NCBI GenBank assembly: GCA_942491465.1
Contig: CALOBA010000069.1
Coordinates: 12,158-76,157 of the forward strand
Length of the DNA stretch: 64,000 nt
Direction: 5' to 3'
Origin: CALOBA01 sp942491465
GTDB lineage: Bacteria > Pseudomonadota > Gammaproteobacteria > Chromatiales > Chromatiaceae
Below, one piece after another: positions 1-8,694 of this stretch. A program made the position numbers and the translations under genes. Positions within the stretch are counted from its first letter, which is position 1, and each line of letters opens with the position of its first letter. The notes under the pieces are model-generated. The model searched no databases and was not told the DNA's origin. It worked only from the letters and a program-made list of their open reading frames with translations.

Positions 1-2
1 CG

Positions 3-191
3 GCCGTCGGCGCCGACGCCTGCCCGTTCACCACCCTGTACTGGGCCTTCCTCGACCGCCACCGCGCGCGCTTCGCCAACCACCCGCGCACGGCCCTGAT
101 GTGGCGCAACCTCGACCGACTCGACGCCGAGCGGCTGGCGCAGATCCGCGCGCAGGCCGATGCGTTGCGGGCGCGGTTTGCGCAGCCGTAA
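3..191 (+). CDS. Photolyase/cryptochrome-like protein, C-terminal fragment (window edge)
   Basis: Only the last 62 codons are in the window; the frame is open to the left edge and stops at TAA 189-191. The peptide contains CPFTTLYWAFLDRHRARF followed by RTALMWRNLDRLD. This matches the C-terminus of the prokaryotic (6-4)/FeS-BCP photolyase-related family, in which the Cys of CPF is one of the four [4Fe-4S] ligands and the following region closes the FAD-binding domain. Such proteins use FAD and light to repair UV photoproducts. The assignment rests on this short motif alone, so the exact photolyase class is an inference. Confidence 0.65.
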   Translation, partial: AVGADACPFTTLYWAFLDRHRARFANHPRTALMWRNLDRLDAERLAQIRAQADALRARFAQP

Positions 192-247
192 CGGCGGGCG
201 AAGCATCCGAACGAACAGTTGCGCCGACCCAGCCGTGGGGCGGCCGA

Positions 248-1048
248 TCAGACACTCGCCACGATGGCATCGGCGAGCCGCGTAACCCAGGCGTCGATGC
301 CCGCGGCCCGCCCGAGCTGATCCTGGCGGATCTCGATCATCGCATGGGGGAGATGACGGGCCTCGGCATGGGCGGGGAGGGTGTAATCGATGGCGTGGTC
401 AACGTCGTAGGGCTGGTTGTCACCCACACAAAGATCCTGTTCGCGCCTGAGCGCCGCGATCAGCGGCTGCACCAGCCGTCGGTCTGCGGCACTGGCAATA
501 CCAACCTGCCAGGGTCGCTCCTGGCCATCGAGCCTCGGGGCAAAGCTGTGGATGCTCAACAGCGCGGTTTGGCGCTGCCTGCGCGCTTCGAGCAACGCCG
601 CCACGGCGCGATGGTAAGGATCGAACAGGGCCGAGACGCGGCGGGTGCGCGCGGCCGCGCTCAGCCGCGAATTTCCCGGTATTGGGATCCTGTCGCTTTC
701 CTCGGGGATCGATTCCGGGCTCGCCAACGGGCGATTCAGGTCGATGACCAAGCGCGACCAACCGCCGAGCATCAGCGGGGCGTCGAGCCGGGCGCTGAGG
801 CCACGCGCCACCGCCGCCGCCCCCGGGTCCCAAGCAATGTGGCTGGCCAATGGTTCCGCCCCCAGTCCAAGGTTCCCCAGGGACCGGGGGACCCGATTGG
901 ACGCGTGGTCACAGACCAACACAAGGGCGGATGTGCCCCTCGCATTGGCCAGCTCGAAAGGCGCCGGCTCGTCGGCTGCCAGCAGGCCTGCGCTCAACGC
1001 CGGCCGCGACGATGTACCGATGGGGTCGGCGCCATGGTGCGGTCTCAT
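248..1048 (-). CDS. N-formylglutamate amidohydrolase family protein
   Basis: The product is a 266-residue soluble hydrolase. Family motifs are clear: VCDHASNRVP near residue 33, WDPGAAAVARGLS, GGWSRLVIDLNRP and IHSFAP. These are typical of the N-formylglutamate amidohydrolase family, zinc-dependent enzymes that hydrolyse N-formyl-glutamate or related N-acyl amino acids. The ATG at 1048 was chosen because it overlaps the stop of the upstream transglutaminase gene as ATGA, implying translational coupling. Longer in-frame extension upstream reads through the transglutaminase gene in another frame and is not credible. The real substrate is unknown; no other histidine-degradation gene is nearby. 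Confidence 0.85.
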   Translation of the reverse strand: MRPHHGADPIGTSSRPALSAGLLAADEPAPFELANARGTSALVLVCDHASNRVPRSLGNLGLGAEPLASHIAWDPGAAAVARGLSARLDAPLMLGGWSRLVIDLNRPLASPESIPEESDRIPIPGNSRLSAAARTRRVSALFDPYHRAVAALLEARRQRQTALLSIHSFAPRLDGQERPWQVGIASAADRRLVQPLIAALRREQDLCVGDNQPYDVDHAIDYTLPAHAEARHLPHAMIEIRQDQLGRAAGIDAWVTRLADAIVASV

Positions 1049-1863
1049 GCGAAGGTGCTCGGAACCTCGTCCGTCCAGACATCGAACCGCTTGAGATCCG
1101 CCGGACCAAAGGCATTGCTCAACGCCACGTCGGCGGCGTCGCGCCCCTGGGCGATCAGCACGCGCCCGATGCGCGGCACCCTGTTGCGCGGGTCGAACAC
1201 ATGCCAGCGCCCGCCCAGATAGACCTCCATCCAGGCCGAGAAGTCCATCGGGGAGGCGGCCGGCGGCACCCCGATATCGCCGAGGTAGCCGGTGCAGTAG
1301 CGCGCCGGGATGTTCATGCAGCGGCAGAAGGTGATGGCCAGATGGGTGAAGTCGCGGCACACCCCGGTGCGCTCCTGAAACACCTCCAGCGCCGTCTTCG
1401 TGGAGCGGGCGTGCTCGTAGCCGAAGGCGATGTGATGGTGTACAAAATCGCTGATCGCCTGCACCCTTGCCCAACCCGACGGGGTCGTCTCGAACAGGGA
1501 CCAGGCCGTCTCCGAGAGCCTGTCCGTCTCGCAATAGCGGCTGCCGAGCAGATAGACCAGGGTATCGGCCGGCAGCGCTTCCACCGGGTGCTGGACCGCC
1601 AGCGGAGCGACCGGGTCGGGCAGGCCGCTGTCTTCGATGGTCGCATCAGCGCAGATGCGGATCTCCCCGGCCGGGGCAACGAGTCGGCTGCACCAGTTAC
1701 CGAAGCCGTCCCGGTAGCCCACCAGGGGCACGCTCGGTTGAACCCGAATATGATCCGGCCGTGACAGGTCCGATGCCCGACTGTAGTGGACGTTGAGGTT
1801 CAGGATCATCGGCGTGGGCTTGGGGCACGCGTAGACCAATTCGAAGCCGAAGCGAATGCGCAT
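1045..1863 (-). CDS. Transglutaminase-like cysteine peptidase family protein
   Basis: A cytoplasmic protein of about 272 residues with the bacterial transglutaminase N-terminal beta domain followed by the transglutaminase core. The nucleophile lies in TGVCRDFTHLAITFCR and the Asp region in GGRWHVFDPRN. The position normally holding the catalytic His (HAW) reads DFSAW, so it appears to be Ser, which may be a subfamily trait. The ATG at 1863 (MRIRFGFELVY) was chosen because it starts at the conserved N-terminal beta strand; an ATG at 1893 is an alternative and the longer open frame is GC-rich noise. The gene overlaps the downstream amidohydrolase by 4 bp (ATGA). Such pairs often accompany peptide-ligase genes, none of which is seen here. 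Confidence 0.85.
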   Translation of the reverse strand: MRIRFGFELVYACPKPTPMILNLNVHYSRASDLSRPDHIRVQPSVPLVGYRDGFGNWCSRLVAPAGEIRICADATIEDSGLPDPVAPLAVQHPVEALPADTLVYLLGSRYCETDRLSETAWSLFETTPSGWARVQAISDFVHHHIAFGYEHARSTKTALEVFQERTGVCRDFTHLAITFCRCMNIPARYCTGYLGDIGVPPAASPMDFSAWMEVYLGGRWHVFDPRNRVPRIGRVLIAQGRDAADVALSNAFGPADLKRFDVWTDEVPSTFA

Positions 1864-2191
1864 TTCCAATACCTGCTGCGGGCTTGGCCGCATGGGCGAG
1901 GGCGGCACCGTTGCCCGGGCCGCCGTTGTGGTTGCCGTCGCTGCGCCGCACATGCAGAGCGCACCGACCCTATTCCGGCGACCGGCATGGCCGCCGCCCC
2001 GGCCGAGCCCCTTCAATCCACGGGGCGGCGGGTACTGCGCGTGCTAAGGATATGCGATGCATCAAGCTGGACACGGCCACCGTCGCGAGCGTGATGGCGA
2101 CGATCTGTTCCGCCAACGCCACCGGCAGCCGCAGCAGCCTCAGGTCGGCGAAAAACGGGGGGTACTTGCGCAGTCTAGCAGGCCCGGCGGG

Positions 2192-3682
2192 TTAGCCGTC
2201 GAGCCCACCGCGCCAGTCCTGATCCTCCTTGTCGAACAGCCGGTTGGCCTCCTGCGGCCCCTGGGAGCCGGCGGCATAGGTCTGGATGAAGTCGCGCTCG
2301 GTGGCCCAGAGCTTGAGCACCGGGTCGACCACGCCCCAGGCGTACTCCACCTCGTCGCGGCGCAGGAACAACGACTGATCACCCTGCAGCACATCGAGGA
2401 TCAGCGCCTCGTAGGCGTCGATCTGGTCACGGGCGATGGTGCAGGTGCTCGCGTCCAGCCGCTCGGTCTGGGTGCGCATGGCGAGCCCCGGCTGCTTGAC
2501 CTGCAGCTCCATGCGCATGCACTCGTTGGGCTGGATGTTGAGCAGCAGCCAGTTCGGCGCGAGCTGTTCGATCGGCGTTGCGCTGAACAGCTGCTGCGGT
2601 GGGTGGCGGAAGCGGATCGCGATCATCGAGTGGGTGGCGCCCATGCGCTTGCCGGTGCGCAGGTAGAAGGGCACGCCGCGCCAGCGCCAGTTGTCGATGT
2701 AGAGCTTCAGCGCGGCATAGGTCTCGGTGGCGCTGCGCGGATCGACGCCCGGCTCCTCCAGATAGCCGGGGACCTTCTCGCCGTCGACCTCGCCGGACCG
2801 ATATTGGGCGCGGAAGGCATGGGCATGCACGGCCTGGCGCGGGATCGGCCGGATCGAGCGCAGCACCTTGACCTTCTCATCGCGCAGCGCCTCGTCGTCG
2901 AGGCTCGGCGGCGGCTCCATGGCCACCAGCGTCAGCATCTGCAGCAGGTGGCTCTGGATCATGTCCCGAAGGGCTCCGACCCCATCGTAAAAACCGGCCC
3001 GATCGCCAATACCTCGAGACTCGGCATGGGTGATCTGGACGTGATCGATGTAGTTGCGGTTCCAAAGGGGCTCGAACAACAGATTGGCGAATCGGAACAC
3101 CAGCACGTTCTGCACCGTGCTCTTGCCCAGGTAGTGGTCGATCCGATAGATCTGCGACTCGTCAAAGTGGCGGCGCAGGTGCGCATCGAGGATGCGTGCG
3201 CTCTCCAAGTCGTAGCCGAAGGGCTTCTCCACCACCAGCCGCACCCAGCCCTGTCCTGCCGCGCCGTCGCCGCGGCCGTTGAGGCCTTGCGCGGCCAGGT
3301 GATCCGCCGTCTCGCCGTACAGCGACGGCGCAATCGCCAGGTAGAACACCAGGTTGGCGGGGAGGCCCTCATCGCCCCGCAGACGCGCGGCAAGTCGCTG
3401 GAAGTCCTCCGCCGCCGTCAGGTTGCCCGTGCAGAAGTGCAGCCGCTCGAGCAGACGCTCGATCACCTGTGCGTCGATCCGCTGGCCGATCTGGCCCTCA
3501 AGGATCTCGCGCACCTCGGAGCGCCAGTGCGCATCGGTCCAATCCCGTCGTCCGAAGCCGACGACCCGGAACGATGGGGCCAGATGCCCCTCGCGCTCCA
3601 GATGATAGAGCGCCGGCAACAGTTTGATCTGAGAAAGATTTCCAGTCGCCCCGAAGATCACCAATGTACAAGGATCGTTCAT
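2192..3682 (-). CDS. zwf: Glucose-6-phosphate 1-dehydrogenase
   Basis: This enzyme oxidises glucose 6-phosphate to 6-phosphogluconolactone with NADP+, the first step of the oxidative pentose phosphate pathway. The N-terminal Rossmann dinucleotide motif is FGATGNLSQIKLLPALY, and the substrate/catalytic signature RIDHYLGK lies near residue 180. VVEKPFGYD and the C-terminal domain (YLRTGKRM, WGVVDPVLK) are also present. Length (496 residues) is normal. Translation probably starts at ATG 3682 (MNDPCTLVIFG), preceded by a G-rich stretch; an in-frame ATG at 3694 adds four residues but lacks a Shine-Dalgarno sequence. It is divergent from glgA, so hexose phosphate can go either to storage or to NADPH supply. 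Confidence 0.95.
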   Translation of the reverse strand: MNDPCTLVIFGATGNLSQIKLLPALYHLEREGHLAPSFRVVGFGRRDWTDAHWRSEVREILEGQIGQRIDAQVIERLLERLHFCTGNLTAAEDFQRLAARLRGDEGLPANLVFYLAIAPSLYGETADHLAAQGLNGRGDGAAGQGWVRLVVEKPFGYDLESARILDAHLRRHFDESQIYRIDHYLGKSTVQNVLVFRFANLLFEPLWNRNYIDHVQITHAESRGIGDRAGFYDGVGALRDMIQSHLLQMLTLVAMEPPPSLDDEALRDEKVKVLRSIRPIPRQAVHAHAFRAQYRSGEVDGEKVPGYLEEPGVDPRSATETYAALKLYIDNWRWRGVPFYLRTGKRMGATHSMIAIRFRHPPQQLFSATPIEQLAPNWLLLNIQPNECMRMELQVKQPGLAMRTQTERLDASTCTIARDQIDAYEALILDVLQGDQSLFLRRDEVEYAWGVVDPVLKLWATERDFIQTYAAGSQGPQEANRLFDKEDQDWRGGLDG

Positions 3683-3805
3683 ATCGCCCCCCATGATTCA
3701 GTATAACTGTGCTACTTTAACGGCTTTAGGCCAGCCGCAGCCCGGCCAGGCCGGTCGCCGTCCTCCCCGGACGCGCCCTCATCATCCCTGCAAGCGCCGG
3801 CAGTC

Positions 3806-5317
3806 ATGGCCCATTCCAATCCCGCATCCCCCGGAACCGACGGTTACGAGATCCTCGTCGCCAGCAGCGAGGCCTTGCCGCTGATCAAGACCGGTGGCTT
3901 GGCCGATGTGGCCAGCAGCCTGCCGACGGCCCTGCGCAGCTTGGGCCACGACGCCCGGCTGATCATCCCGAGCTACCCTCGGGCCGCCAAGCAGGTGCGC
4001 GAGATCAAGACGCTGTGCGAGCTGCGGGTGCCCGGCGGTATCGGTCCCGTGAAGCTGCTCGGCGGCCTGCTGCCGGATCGCGACCTGCCCGTGTACCTGG
4101 TCGAGGCCCCGGAGCACTTCTGCCGCGAGGGCAACCCCTACACCGATGTCAGCGGACGCGACTGGGGCGACAATGCCGAGCGCTTCACGCTGTTCAGCTA
4201 CGTCATCGCCTATGTGGCCATGGGACTGTCGGCCCTCAACTGGCGCCCGCGCGTGCTGCACTGCAACGACTGGCAGACCGGGCTGGCGCCGGCGCTGCTG
4301 CAGGATCAGTCCGAGCGCCCGGCCACGGTCTTCACCATCCACAACCTGGCCTACCAGGGCCTGTTCGACCGCGCCACCTTCGACCGCCTGAACCTGCCCC
4401 CCGAGCTGTGGTCGTTCTCGGGGCTGGAGTTCCATCAGCGCATGTCGTTCATCAAGGGCGGCATCGCCTTCTCCGACCGCGTCAACACCGTCAGCCCCAC
4501 CTATGCCGACGAGGTCCGGACGCCGCGCCACGGCTGCGGCCTCGACGGCCTGCTGCGCGAGCTCAACGGGCGCTTCCGCGGCATCCTCAACGGCATCGAC
4601 TACCAGGTCTGGGACCCGCAGACCGATCCGACCCTATTGCAGAACTACGATGCCTCGACCCTGGCCATGAAGGTCGAGAACAAGCTGGAGCTGCAGCGCC
4701 GCTTCGAGCTGCCGCGCAACGAGCAGGCCTTCGTGCTCGGCTACATCGGCCGTCTGGTGGAACAGAAGGGCGTCGACCTCATCCTCGGCATGCTGCCGAG
4801 TCTGCTGCAGGAATATCCCCAGGTCCAGCTCATCATGCAGGGGTCCGGCGCCCGCGAGCTGGAGCAGGGCCTGAGCGACAGCGCCGCCGCCTACCCGGAG
4901 CGGGTCGGCGTCCACGTCGGCTACGACGAGACCCGCGCGCACCTGATCGAGGCCGGCGCCGACGCCTTCCTGATGCCGTCGCGGTTCGAGCCCTGCGGGC
5001 TCAACCAGATGTACAGCCTGCGCTACGGCACCGTCCCCATCGTTCGTGCCACCGGCGGCCTCGCCGACACCGTGACCGACGCCGACGACGCCGCCCTGGC
5101 CGAGGGCCGCGCCACCGGCTTCCTGTTCCGCGAATCGAGCGCCGACGCCCTGCTCAACACGGTCCGGCGCGCGCTCCGGCTCGCGCGCGAGCAACCGGAA
5201 CAGTGGCAGGGCATCCAGCTCAACGGCATGGGCCTCGACCTCAGCTGGCAGGCCAGCGCGCGGCACTACGAGGAGTTCTACGCCGAGGCCCTGGCTGCCA
5301 AAGCCGGCCCTGCCTGA
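3806..5317 (+). CDS. glgA: Glycogen synthase (ADP-glucose type)
   Basis: A GT5 glycosyltransferase of 503 residues that extends alpha-1,4-glucan from ADP-glucose in glycogen synthesis. The ADP-glucose-binding signature KTGGLADVASSLP lies near residue 31. The C-terminal Rossmann domain has GYIGRLVEQKGVDLIL, and the catalytic/sugar-nucleotide segment EPCGLNQMYSLRYG is followed by VRATGGLADTV. It is a complete, normal-length GlgA. The start ATG lies 124 bp from the divergent zwf start, so promoters of both genes share this short region. The 3' end faces leuA-side genes convergently, with a palindromic repeat between them. Confidence 0.95.
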   Translation: MAHSNPASPGTDGYEILVASSEALPLIKTGGLADVASSLPTALRSLGHDARLIIPSYPRAAKQVREIKTLCELRVPGGIGPVKLLGGLLPDRDLPVYLVEAPEHFCREGNPYTDVSGRDWGDNAERFTLFSYVIAYVAMGLSALNWRPRVLHCNDWQTGLAPALLQDQSERPATVFTIHNLAYQGLFDRATFDRLNLPPELWSFSGLEFHQRMSFIKGGIAFSDRVNTVSPTYADEVRTPRHGCGLDGLLRELNGRFRGILNGIDYQVWDPQTDPTLLQNYDASTLAMKVENKLELQRRFELPRNEQAFVLGYIGRLVEQKGVDLILGMLPSLLQEYPQVQLIMQGSGARELEQGLSDSAAAYPERVGVHVGYDETRAHLIEAGADAFLMPSRFEPCGLNQMYSLRYGTVPIVRATGGLADTVTDADDAALAEGRATGFLFRESSADALLNTVRRALRLAREQPEQWQGIQLNGMGLDLSWQASARHYEEFYAEALAAKAGPA

Positions 5318-5376
5318 TCGTTCCCGAGAACACTAGTCTGCAGCGGGGAAGGTCCAGACGATCGCCCCCTGGCGGA

Positions 5377-5444
5377 TCAGGCCCGGCGCAGGTCGTCCGG
5401 GCCTCCGCCATGGCGAATCAGTTGCACGATGTCGGCGCTGACCA
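5377..5444 (-). pseudogene. Possible C-terminal remnant of an interrupted gene
   Basis: On the minus strand this stretch reads about 22 codons with protein-like composition (SADIVQLIRHGGGPDDLRRA then TGA). It begins exactly at the edge of the palindromic element that follows. The small gene on the other side of that element ends inside it. One reading is that the element split a longer gene into 5548-5748 and this piece. This is inference from a very short sequence. Confidence 0.25.
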
Positions 5445-5550
5445 CTTAGTCAAGGTTCAGAAACAAGTGGTGCAGGCGCAACCACGAAATGGCCAGTCAA
5501 AAGGTTTAGCGAGCGGGCGTCTGCGCCACTTGTTTCTGAACCGATCCTTA
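5445..5550. repeat. Palindromic element, family A, copy 1
   Basis: About 106 bp with long imperfect inverted ends: GGTTCAGAAACAAGTGG at 5454 and its complement ending at 5542, flanked by CTTAGTCAA and GATCCTTA. The same element occurs inverted at 39341-39449, and a one-arm copy occurs at 28273-28295. It lies between convergent glgA and the small gene 5548-5748, whose TAA stop lies within the element edge. It could fold as an intergenic hairpin acting as a bidirectional transcript end. Confidence 0.85.
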
Positions 5551-5748
5551 GAGCAGTGCGCGCTTACTCGGCGCGGCGGCAAGCCGCCTCTGGATCTCCG
5601 CCGTCGCCGCCGATTGAGTGAGCGCGTGGGCGCGCAACTCCGCCGGCTCGTGGACGATGGCGCCGTCGGGGCGCCTGAGGATGTCGTAGGGCTCCTGCGG
5701 ATGCCGCCCGAGTTCCCGGGTGGACTTCAGGCTGAGTGGCAGACGCAT
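5548..5748 (-). CDS. Small hypothetical protein downstream of leuA
   Basis: A 66-residue soluble peptide beginning MRLPLSLKSTRELGRH and containing PYDILRRPDGAIVHEPAEL. It starts 8 bp after the leuA stop in the same direction, so it is probably cotranscribed. Its stop codon (TAA) is supplied by the edge of the palindromic element at 5445-5550, so the protein may be a truncated form of something longer. I do not recognise the family. The basic, Ala/Arg-rich C-terminus is consistent either with a small conserved protein or with a decayed gene. Confidence 0.5.
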   Translation of the reverse strand: MRLPLSLKSTRELGRHPQEPYDILRRPDGAIVHEPAELRAHALTQSAATAEIQRRLAAAPSKRALL

Positions 5749-5755
5749 GCTGCGC

Positions 5756-7456
5756 TCAGGCCGCCTCGGCCGGGGCATCGGCACCGATCCGGCCACGGCG
5801 GGCAGATCGGTTGAGCGCCGAGAGCAAGGCACGCAGCGAGGCGCCGACGGTGTCCCGATCGATCGCCGCGCCGCCGACCCGCTCCCCGTCGATCTCCAAC
5901 AGCACATAGGCGGCGGCCTCGGCATCGGTGCCGGCGCTGATCGCATGCTCTTGGTAGTCGAGCACCTCGACCCGCTGGCCGCACCAGCATCGCCAGGCAT
6001 CGGCGAAGGCGGCGATGGCGCCGTCGCCTTCGCCGGCGATCACGCAGGGGCGATCGGCGTGGACCAGCCTGGCCTCGATGCGGTCGTGGCCGTTGCGGCT
6101 CAACCGGTAGCCGTCGAGCCGGGTCGGCGCCCGGTCTTGGATGAAGCGCTCGACGAACAGCGCGCGGATGTGTGCCGCATCGATCACCCCGCCCTGCGCC
6201 TCGCTGAGGCGCTGCACCACCGGCGCCAGCTCCTGCTGCGCCCAGCGCGGCAGCGACAGGCCAAAGTCGCGCTCCAGCACGAAGGCGATGCCGCCCTTGC
6301 CGGACTGGCTGTTGACGCGGATCACCGCCTCGTAGCTGCGCCCGAGGTCCGCCGGGTCGATGGGCAGATAGGCCACCTGCCAGGGCTCGGCACGGGCCGT
6401 GGCCGCGCGCTGATGCTTCAGCGACTTGTTGATGGCGTCCTGGTGACTGCCGGAGAAGGCGGTGTAGACCAGCTCGCCGACCCACGGGTGACGCGGGTGG
6501 CAGGGCATGCCGGTGCAGGCCTCGACCACGCCGATGATCTCCTCCGGTCGGCTGAGGTCCAGCTCGGGGTCGATACCCTGGCTGTAGAGGTTCATCGCCA
6601 ATGTGACCAGGTCCATGTTGCCGGTGCGCTCGCCGTTGCCGAGCAAGGTGCCCTCCAGGCGATCGGCGCCGGCCAACAGCCCGAGTTCCGCCGCCGCCGC
6701 GGCCCCGCCCCGGTCGTTGTGGGTATGCAGCGAGACGATCACCGACGCGCGCCGCTCCCCGAGCGCCCGGCAGAACCATTCCACCTGATCGGCGAACAGG
6801 TTCGGGCTCGCGGACTCCACGGTTGCCGGCAAGTTCATGATGCAGGGCCGCTCCGGGGTCGGCTGCCAGACATCGAGCACCGCCTGGCAGACCTCGACGG
6901 CGTACTCGGGCTCGGTCTGGGAGAAGCTCTCCGGTGAATACTGAAAGGTCCAATGGGTGCCGGGATACCGGGCCGCCTCGGCGGCCACCAACTCGGCACC
7001 GCGGGCGGCCATGGCGCGCACGCCGTCGCGGTCGCTGCCGAACACCCAGTCGCGCTGCACCGGCGAGGTGGAGTTGTAGACGTGCACGATCGCCCGCGGC
7101 ACCCCGTCCAGGGCCGCAAAGGTGCGGGTGATCAGGTCTGCGCGGGCCTGCACCAGGACCTGTATGGTCACATCCGCCGGGATCTGATCCGTCTCGATCA
7201 GCCAGCGTACGAAGTCGTAGTCCGGCTGGCTGGCGGCCGGAAAGCCAACCTCGATCTCCTTGAGCCCGATCTCCAGCAACAGCGACCACAGCCGACGCTT
7301 CTGCTCCACCCCCATCGGGGCGCGCAGGGCCTGGTTGCCGTCGCGCAGATCGACGCTGGCCCAACGCGGGGCACGCTCGACGACCTGATCCGGCCAGCGG
7401 CGGTCCGGGAGGCGGACCACCGGCGCCGGGCGATACTTGCTGTGATCGAAGGACAT
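5756..7456 (-). CDS. leuA: 2-isopropylmalate synthase (class II form)
   Basis: This enzyme condenses acetyl-CoA with 2-oxoisovalerate, the committed step of leucine biosynthesis. It has 566 residues. The DRE-TIM barrel shows DLRDGNQALRAPMG (catalytic Arg-Asp), LIETDQIPAD and the metal-binding SLHTHNDRGGAAAA. A C-terminal LeuA allosteric domain follows (DYQEHAISAGTDAEAAAYV). Length and motifs fit the longer class II LeuA found in many proteobacteria and actinobacteria. The start ATG at 7456 is preceded by AGGAG about 10 bases upstream. It is divergent from an Lrp-family regulator, a plausible controller. The small gene at 5548 follows it closely. Confidence 0.95.
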   Translation of the reverse strand: MSFDHSKYRPAPVVRLPDRRWPDQVVERAPRWASVDLRDGNQALRAPMGVEQKRRLWSLLLEIGLKEIEVGFPAASQPDYDFVRWLIETDQIPADVTIQVLVQARADLITRTFAALDGVPRAIVHVYNSTSPVQRDWVFGSDRDGVRAMAARGAELVAAEAARYPGTHWTFQYSPESFSQTEPEYAVEVCQAVLDVWQPTPERPCIMNLPATVESASPNLFADQVEWFCRALGERRASVIVSLHTHNDRGGAAAAAELGLLAGADRLEGTLLGNGERTGNMDLVTLAMNLYSQGIDPELDLSRPEEIIGVVEACTGMPCHPRHPWVGELVYTAFSGSHQDAINKSLKHQRAATARAEPWQVAYLPIDPADLGRSYEAVIRVNSQSGKGGIAFVLERDFGLSLPRWAQQELAPVVQRLSEAQGGVIDAAHIRALFVERFIQDRAPTRLDGYRLSRNGHDRIEARLVHADRPCVIAGEGDGAIAAFADAWRCWCGQRVEVLDYQEHAISAGTDAEAAAYVLLEIDGERVGGAAIDRDTVGASLRALLSALNRSARRGRIGADAPAEAA

Positions 7457-7681
7457 GACTGAGAGACTCCTGAGATGGGCTTCACGGATTCGGGCGGCCT
7501 CGGCCCCCGGGCCGGCGGCCCGGGTCCGATGCGCGGTTGCCTTTGGGTCTTGGGTCGACCTCGATGGCTGGGCTTGGGCCTTGTGGGCCGTACCCGCTGC
7601 CGGCTTGTGACCGACGGCAATAGAATGCCGGAAATCCACCGCCAGTCGATTGCGTTCTTGCGCATCAATCCGGTCAATTCA

Positions 7682-7693
7682 GCAATAATTTGC
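7682..7693. promoter_or_regulatory. AT-rich palindrome between leuA and the Lrp-type gene
   Basis: GCAATAATTTGC is a short inverted repeat within the AT-rich intergenic stretch (about 7660-7730) between the divergent leuA and regulator genes. Lrp-family proteins bind AT-rich dyads, so this is a candidate operator. The evidence is position and symmetry only. Confidence 0.3.
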
Positions 7694-7780
7694 CAAACAT
7701 CCCGGAATTCACGCATCATCCAGCCTAACACCCCAAGTCATCGCCCCCCAAACCCCACACCACGCCTTCGAGCTCACACC

Positions 7781-8269
7781 GTGGACGACTACGACCGCCG
7801 CATCCTAGAGGTCCTCCAGCAGGACGGCCGCATCAGCAACCAAGAGCTGGCCGACCGCATCGGCCTATCGCCGTCGCCCTGTCTGCGCCGGGTCCGTGCC
7901 CTGGAGCAGGCCGGGATCATCGCCGGTTACCGGGCCATGCTCGACGCCCGCCGCCTGGGCCTGAACCTGATCGCCCTGCTCAGCATCTCCATGGACCGCC
8001 ACACCCCGGAGCGCTTCGCCAACTTCGACGCCGTCGTCGGCGCGCTGCCGGAGGTCCTGGAATGCTCGCTCATCACCGGTCGCGATGCGGACTACCACCT
8101 CAAGGTCGTCGTCCGCGACATGGACCATTACCAAGACCTGCTGCTCAACCAGCTCACCCGCATCGAGGGCGTCTCCGGGGTGCATTCGAGCTTTGTGCTG
8201 CGCCAGGTCGTGGAGCGCACCGCGCTGCCGGTGCTCGTCGACACCCGGCAGCTGCCCCAGGCATCCTGA
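7781..8269 (+). CDS. Lrp/AsnC-family transcriptional regulator
   Basis: A 162-residue DNA-binding regulator. The N-terminal winged helix-turn-helix reads DDYDRRILEVLQQDGRISNQ then ELADRIGLSPSPCLRRVRAL, followed by the RAM effector-binding fold (EVLECSLITGRDADYHLKV, GVSGVHSSFVLRQVV). Lrp/AsnC proteins respond to amino acids. Starting with GTG at 7781 gives the canonical family N-terminus; the open frame extends upstream through the intergenic region but without family-like sequence. Its divergence from leuA suggests control of leucine biosynthesis and autoregulation. Confidence 0.9.
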   Translation: MDDYDRRILEVLQQDGRISNQELADRIGLSPSPCLRRVRALEQAGIIAGYRAMLDARRLGLNLIALLSISMDRHTPERFANFDAVVGALPEVLECSLITGRDADYHLKVVVRDMDHYQDLLLNQLTRIEGVSGVHSSFVLRQVVERTALPVLVDTRQLPQAS

Positions 8270-8694
8270 CCATTGGCAAGCGCCTGCACCCGCGTTCGGC
8301 GCGCCCTGTGGCCGAGGGAAAGCACGACATCCGCACCAGCGGAGATTTCCAACAGACGAACGGGAAGGTTCCGACGATAATGGTCGATGAAAACGGAAAC
8401 GGCGCGCCCTGAACGAAGCCGTGCTGGAGACCGGCTGCCCCGCCCACTCTTTAGGCGCCGCACTGCTGGCGCAGGTCCGGCACTGCCTGCCCGATGCCGG
8501 CCTCGGCGGTGCCGAGGTTCCGCCCGGCACTCAGCTGCTGATCCTGAACAACGCCCTGCATCGCGACAGCCGCTTGACGGCGACGACTTCCCGGAGAGCC
8601 CGCTCAAGATCATCAAGACCCTGGCGGACGATGCGGGCGACGCCAGCCATCCGCCGAGCAACGTAACACCGAGTCCACTGGTGGGTCCGCAAAC
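8270..8694. other. Degenerate stretch without an intact gene
   Basis: Short protein-like pieces can be read on the plus strand, for example PAHSLGAALLAQVRHCLPDA near 8443 and DGDDFPESPLKIIKTLADD near 8580. They are in different frames with no intact ORF. I do not recognise the parent protein. The region runs directly into the G/A tract, so decay and poor sequence quality are both possible. Confidence 0.4.
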
